Source: Planctomycetota bacterium
GTDB lineage: Bacteria > Planctomycetota > Planctomycetia > Gemmatales > Gemmataceae
DNA: 44,993 nt
NCBI GenBank assembly: GCA_016872605.1
Contig: VGZI01000026.1
Location: 1-44,993 of the forward strand
Direction of reading: 5' to 3'
The notes under the pieces were generated by a model. It made no database searches. It was not told the DNA's origin and saw only the letters and a program-made list of their open reading frames with translations. Position numbers and translations under genes: made by a program. Below, piece by piece: positions 42,097 through 44,993 of this stretch. Every line of letters begins with the position of its first letter. The first letter of the stretch is position 1.

Positions 42097-42326
42097 TACA
42101 GTTGCAAAAGAATGAGGTTTACGCTTCGAGGTGCTTCAGCCGAGGTGCAACCACATTATACCGCCCAAGGCAATAGCAAATGCTGTCAACGCACAACGCA
42201 AACAGAGGTGACGGTAATTCAGATACGCCGAATTTCACGGTGCGGGCACACGCCCTCTTGCAATTGCCACTGTGGAGGACTACAATGAGGATGGTATAAC
42301 TTTGTAATCCCAACGGATTCGCTGTG

Positions 42327-43322
42327 ATGCGTTGGTCATATCTCTTTATCCTGTCGTGTCTTTCGTTATCTCATCTGGGATGCAGTGGGTGCGCGCAGGC
42401 CCCCGATTTCTGGATCGAAGCCAAGCCGGGTCAAAAAAAAGTGCTCGTTTCGTTTCCGCCGCTCTATGCCATCACGCATGCTGTCGCTGGGGATGACGCG
42501 TACGTTTTGTCGATGTTGACGACGGAAGGGCCGCACGGGTATCACGGCGCCGCCACGGACCTCTTTCGCATCAACAAAGCCGACTTGCTCATCAGCAATG
42601 GCCTGGAACTCGACGACGCATTCGTCAACAAGATGCTGCGTGGCCACTCGAACGGGTCGCTTGTGACGCTCAATATCGGTGAGTCGCTGCTGGCGACGCA
42701 ACCAGCGCTCGTCAAGAAGGGGGATGGCAAGTGGTGCGTGCATGCCGACGGGACCAAGCACAAGTTGGGCGAGTTCGATCCGCACCTTTGGCTTGGGCCT
42801 CCGCAGGCCAAGGCCATGACGCGCCTCATCGCTGCCAAGTTGTCCGAAATCGATCCGGCGCACAAAGCTGGCTACGAAGAGCGAGCGGCCAAATTCATTG
42901 CCGAACTTGAGGATGTCGAAAACCAAGGCAAGAAGAAGCTCCACGGAAAGGCCAACAAGAAACTTGTCACCATGCATGAGGCTTTCGCCTACTTCGCGTC
43001 GGCCTTTGATTTGGAGATCGCGCGGGCGATTCAGAAGAACCCCGGCGTCGATCCCGATCCTGTGTCGGTCAAGGACCTTGTCGAATTATGCCAGGCCGTC
43101 GATGGGCCGCGGGTGATCGCTGTGGAGCCGCAGTTTTCAACCGGTCAGGCCGACGCCCTGAAGGCGAGTCTCAAGAACCGCGGTGTCCTTATCAAAATCG
43201 TTACGCTCGATCCCTTGGAGACGGCCGAGATTCCCGCGGGGAGGCGTTTCAACCCCGACCCGCGCTACTTCATCGACACCATGCGCAAGAACATCGAAAC
43301 CCTGGCGGAGGCGCTTCCATGA
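42327..43322 (+). CDS. Metal-binding lipoprotein of an ABC transporter (ZnuA/TroA type)
   Basis: This 331-residue protein has a lipoprotein-like start (SYLFILSCLSLSHLGC) and the layout of cluster A-I zinc/manganese-binding proteins: SFPPLYAITHAVAGDDAYV, TEGPHGYHGAATDLFRINKA, GEFDPHLWLGPPQAKAMTR, VTMHEAFAYFASAFDL and VIAVEPQFSTGQADAL. Histidines in the YHG, DPH and MHE segments are likely metal ligands. The family delivers Zn or Mn to a membrane permease; which metal is used cannot be told. A conserved HxH loop insert is short. ATG 42327 was chosen; GTG 42324 is adjacent. The gene overlaps the next by four bases, so the two form an operon. Confidence 0.85.
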   Translation: MRWSYLFILSCLSLSHLGCSGCAQAPDFWIEAKPGQKKVLVSFPPLYAITHAVAGDDAYVLSMLTTEGPHGYHGAATDLFRINKADLLISNGLELDDAFVNKMLRGHSNGSLVTLNIGESLLATQPALVKKGDGKWCVHADGTKHKLGEFDPHLWLGPPQAKAMTRLIAAKLSEIDPAHKAGYEERAAKFIAELEDVENQGKKKLHGKANKKLVTMHEAFAYFASAFDLEIARAIQKNPGVDPDPVSVKDLVELCQAVDGPRVIAVEPQFSTGQADALKASLKNRGVLIKIVTLDPLETAEIPAGRRFNPDPRYFIDTMRKNIETLAEALP

Positions 43323-44065
43323 CGACGCCGCTGGTCACGCTGCGCGACGTGCGCGTCGAGTTGGGCGGCGCCGAAATCTTGCGTGGGCTCTCCGCCGAGA
43401 TCATGCGCGGGCAGATTACCGCCCTCGTTGGCACCAACGGATCGGGCAAGACTACCCTCTTGCGCGCCATCCTGCACGAAATCCCGTTCGACGGCCAGGT
43501 TCTCTTTCATTGCGGCCATGATCACACCCATCCGAACCCACAGCATGTTGGCTATGTGCCGCAACGTCTGCGACTCGAATCATCGATGCCGATCACGGTG
43601 CGCGATCTGCTGGGCATTGCCTTGCAACGTTGGCCGATCTTTTTTGGTTTTGGCTCGCAATTGACAGCGGAAATGACGGCAATGCTGCGCGACGTGGGGG
43701 CCGACGAGTCGCTTTTGGACAAGCCGATCGAAAAGATCTCCGGCGGCGAACTGCAACGTGTGCTCTTGGCGCTCGCCATCCATCCGGAGCCCGAACTGTT
43801 GCTCCTGGATGAGCCGGCGGCCGGCGTCGATGTGAAAGGACAGGAGCAATTCTACGATCTGATCGGACGACTCAACCGCGAGCGAGGTACGACCATCCTT
43901 CTCGTGTCGCATGACCTATCGATGGTCGGCAAACATGTGCATCGGGTGATGTGCTTGAAAGACGGCTTGGTGCACTGCCAGGGCACGCCGCACGAAATCA
44001 CACCCGACATCTTGCGGCAGGTCTTCGGCATGGACCACGCCATGTTCGTGCATCAGCATTCGTGA
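43319..44065 (+). CDS. ABC transporter ATP-binding protein (ZnuC type)
   Basis: This 248-residue cytoplasmic ATPase has Walker A GTNGSGKT, Q-loop YVPQRLRLESS, signature SGGELQR, Walker B ELLLLDEPAAGVD and H-loop LVSHDLSM. It is of the metal-transport type (ZnuC/TroB-like) and overlaps the binding-protein gene by ATGA (43319-43322), so they are translated together. The third part of the transporter, a membrane permease, is not downstream: the next gene faces the other way. Several histidines (HCGHDHTHPNPQH) near residue 65 could be a metal-sensing or metal-binding loop. The permease may be elsewhere in the genome. Confidence 0.88.
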   Translation: MTTPLVTLRDVRVELGGAEILRGLSAEIMRGQITALVGTNGSGKTTLLRAILHEIPFDGQVLFHCGHDHTHPNPQHVGYVPQRLRLESSMPITVRDLLGIALQRWPIFFGFGSQLTAEMTAMLRDVGADESLLDKPIEKISGGELQRVLLALAIHPEPELLLLDEPAAGVDVKGQEQFYDLIGRLNRERGTTILLVSHDLSMVGKHVHRVMCLKDGLVHCQGTPHEITPDILRQVFGMDHAMFVHQHS

Positions 44066-44101
44066 CGAGTCGTTGTCGTTTGCTCAAAGTGACCATTTTG
44101 G

Positions 44102-44165
44102 AAACGCAGAGAACGCAGAGAACGCGGAGAGTTTTCCGCTCCGATTCTCTGCGTTCTCGGCGTTT
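44102..44165. repeat. Inverted repeat with AACGCAGAGAACGCAGAG arm
   Basis: 44102-44122 pairs with 44145-44165 at 20 of 21 positions. The left arm contains tandem AACGCAGAG units. It lies between convergent genes and may act as a two-way terminator. Confidence 0.82.
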
Positions 44166-44182
44166 CAATCAGGACCCAGGTA

Positions 44183-44992
44183 TCACGGTCGCACGCCGGT
44201 GACGCCCACGACGGTGATGCGCGGCTCGGCCATGTCGATCATGGTCGGCTGGGCAAGGGCGTGCTGACCGATGTTGCCTGCCGTATCGGACACCTCGATT
44301 TTGAAGAAGAACTGCCCGCCGGCGTCGCGTGGGAAAGCCCAGCGATGCACGCCGTCGTTCTTGACGTTCTTGGCAACGAGCGCCCAGGGACCATCGGCGC
44401 GCGTGCGATAGAAGATCGATACGCATTCGTTGGCCAGGTTCTTGTCGCTGGCGTTCCAGCGGATATCGACGAGGCCGCTCCCGGCGTTCAGCTCAGCGGA
44501 TTTGAGCTGGACGTAGGGAGGCGTCGAGTCGACTTCGATGGAGTAATGTGGAGCTTCGCCGCGGCCGGGCGCTTTGCCGCCGAACCCATTGCCATTCGTC
44601 ACGACGAAGCGGACGCCGAAGGCGCCGTCGCCGGGCAGAGTGATCTCGGCCGGGCTTTTCTTGTTGACGACTTCGCCGAGGCGCTGCCAGGTTTGGCCTT
44701 TGTCGGGAGTCACATAGATTTCGACCTTGCCGATGCCGCTGGGCCCTTCCTGATCGATGCGGAAATCGACGGAGGCGCGCGTCGTATTGATCAATTGCAC
44801 ACCGGCGTGCTTTGTTTCGGTGCCAAGCAAGGGGGGCGGCAGTGGGGTGTCGTTCTTGGGGAGCGTCGGCAGCGTGTCGCCGCGCGGTGGAGGCAGATCG
44901 TCCCGAGGCGGAGGCGGCGGAACAAGCTTGTTGTCGACCGTCGCGGCGCCTTTTGGCGTCGGTGGCGAAGAATTGAGCGCCGAACCGACCAT
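44183..44992 (-). CDS. Proline-rich protein with beta-sandwich-like domains, partial
   Basis: The reverse strand is open to the window edge, so the true start may lie beyond it; an ATG falls at 44992. The visible 269 residues have a proline-rich linker (LVPPPPPRDDLPPPRGDTLP). Two beta-rich, fibronectin/Ig-like segments follow, one with VDFRIDQEGPSGIGKVEIYV and TPDKGQTWQRLG and one with VDIRWNASDKNLANECVSIF and FFFKIEVSDTAGNIGQHALA. Such modules are common in planctomycete exported proteins. I do not recognise the whole protein. It converges on the ABC ATPase gene across an inverted repeat. Confidence 0.66.
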   Translation of the reverse strand: MVGSALNSSPPTPKGAATVDNKLVPPPPPRDDLPPPRGDTLPTLPKNDTPLPPPLLGTETKHAGVQLINTTRASVDFRIDQEGPSGIGKVEIYVTPDKGQTWQRLGEVVNKKSPAEITLPGDGAFGVRFVVTNGNGFGGKAPGRGEAPHYSIEVDSTPPYVQLKSAELNAGSGLVDIRWNASDKNLANECVSIFYRTRADGPWALVAKNVKNDGVHRWAFPRDAGGQFFFKIEVSDTAGNIGQHALAQPTMIDMAEPRITVVGVTGVRP

Positions 44993-44993
44993 G

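Noticed and set aside
40580..42240. Terminal inverted repeats of the IS66 element
   Set aside because: Only TTCGGCG matched between the flanks; the rest did not align, so no ends were called.
40735..42288. 517-residue plus-strand open frame
   Set aside because: It is antisense to the IS66 transposase, which has all catalytic motifs.
42290..42326. Metal-responsive operator before the zinc-type lipoprotein gene
   Set aside because: GGTATAACTTTGTAATCC looked partly symmetric but lacks a convincing Zur or MntR palindrome.

Overview
The window looks like chromosomal DNA of a planctomycete, most likely Gemmatales-like. The sequence is GC-rich. It carries a PVC-type beta-propeller/HEAT protein, DUF2330 and DUF2760 proteins, a membrane-bound sigma-54 activator with many membrane segments, several secreted proteins known mainly from planctomycetes, and a large number of intergenic inverted repeats. 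These assignments come from protein and motif recognition by eye; no database search was run. I saw no rRNA, tRNA or CRISPR array.

Layout. Positions 1-375 hold the start of a homocysteine S-methyltransferase gene (minus strand), followed by a secreted DUF2330 protein. Positions 2373-8451 hold four minus-strand genes that I regard as the most interesting part. In transcription order these are an ExbB/TolQ/MotA-type channel protein, an Hsp70/actin-fold protein fused to an FHA domain (ATGA overlap), a protein with an ExbD-like N-terminal membrane helix, a long coiled coil with three 60-residue repeats and an intact VWA domain, and a second VWA protein whose metal site is broken. Positions 8687-18484 mix secreted or membrane hypothetical proteins, a SUFU-domain protein, a GlmU-like nucleotidyltransferase/acyltransferase, a class C beta-lactamase-type hydrolase, the beta-propeller protein and a DUF2760 protein.

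Positions 18581-27077 hold an MFS transporter, a convergent glycosylasparaginase, and then a plus-strand housekeeping run purA-uppS-cdsA-phoH-pgpH (purine synthesis, undecaprenyl carrier, phospholipid precursor, PhoH ATPase, HD phosphodiesterase). Every gap in that run contains a different hairpin. Positions 27115-33111 hold a secretin-like gene with a coupled small gene, a membrane-embedded sigma-54 activator, and a divergent alpha/beta hydrolase that has a good -24/-12 sigma-54 promoter and a cluster of GTCGA motifs upstream.

Positions 33113-39480 hold a second alpha/beta hydrolase, an AbgB-like M20 amidohydrolase, a secreted BON protein, an SH3 protein, a repeat-rich gap, a PAP2 phosphatase and a small membrane protein. 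Positions 39481-42300 are a degraded accessory patch with the remains of a VapC-type PIN toxin beside an IS66-family transposase. Positions 42327-44065 hold a metal-binding lipoprotein and its ABC ATPase without a permease. The window ends inside a minus-strand gene for a proline-rich secreted-type protein.
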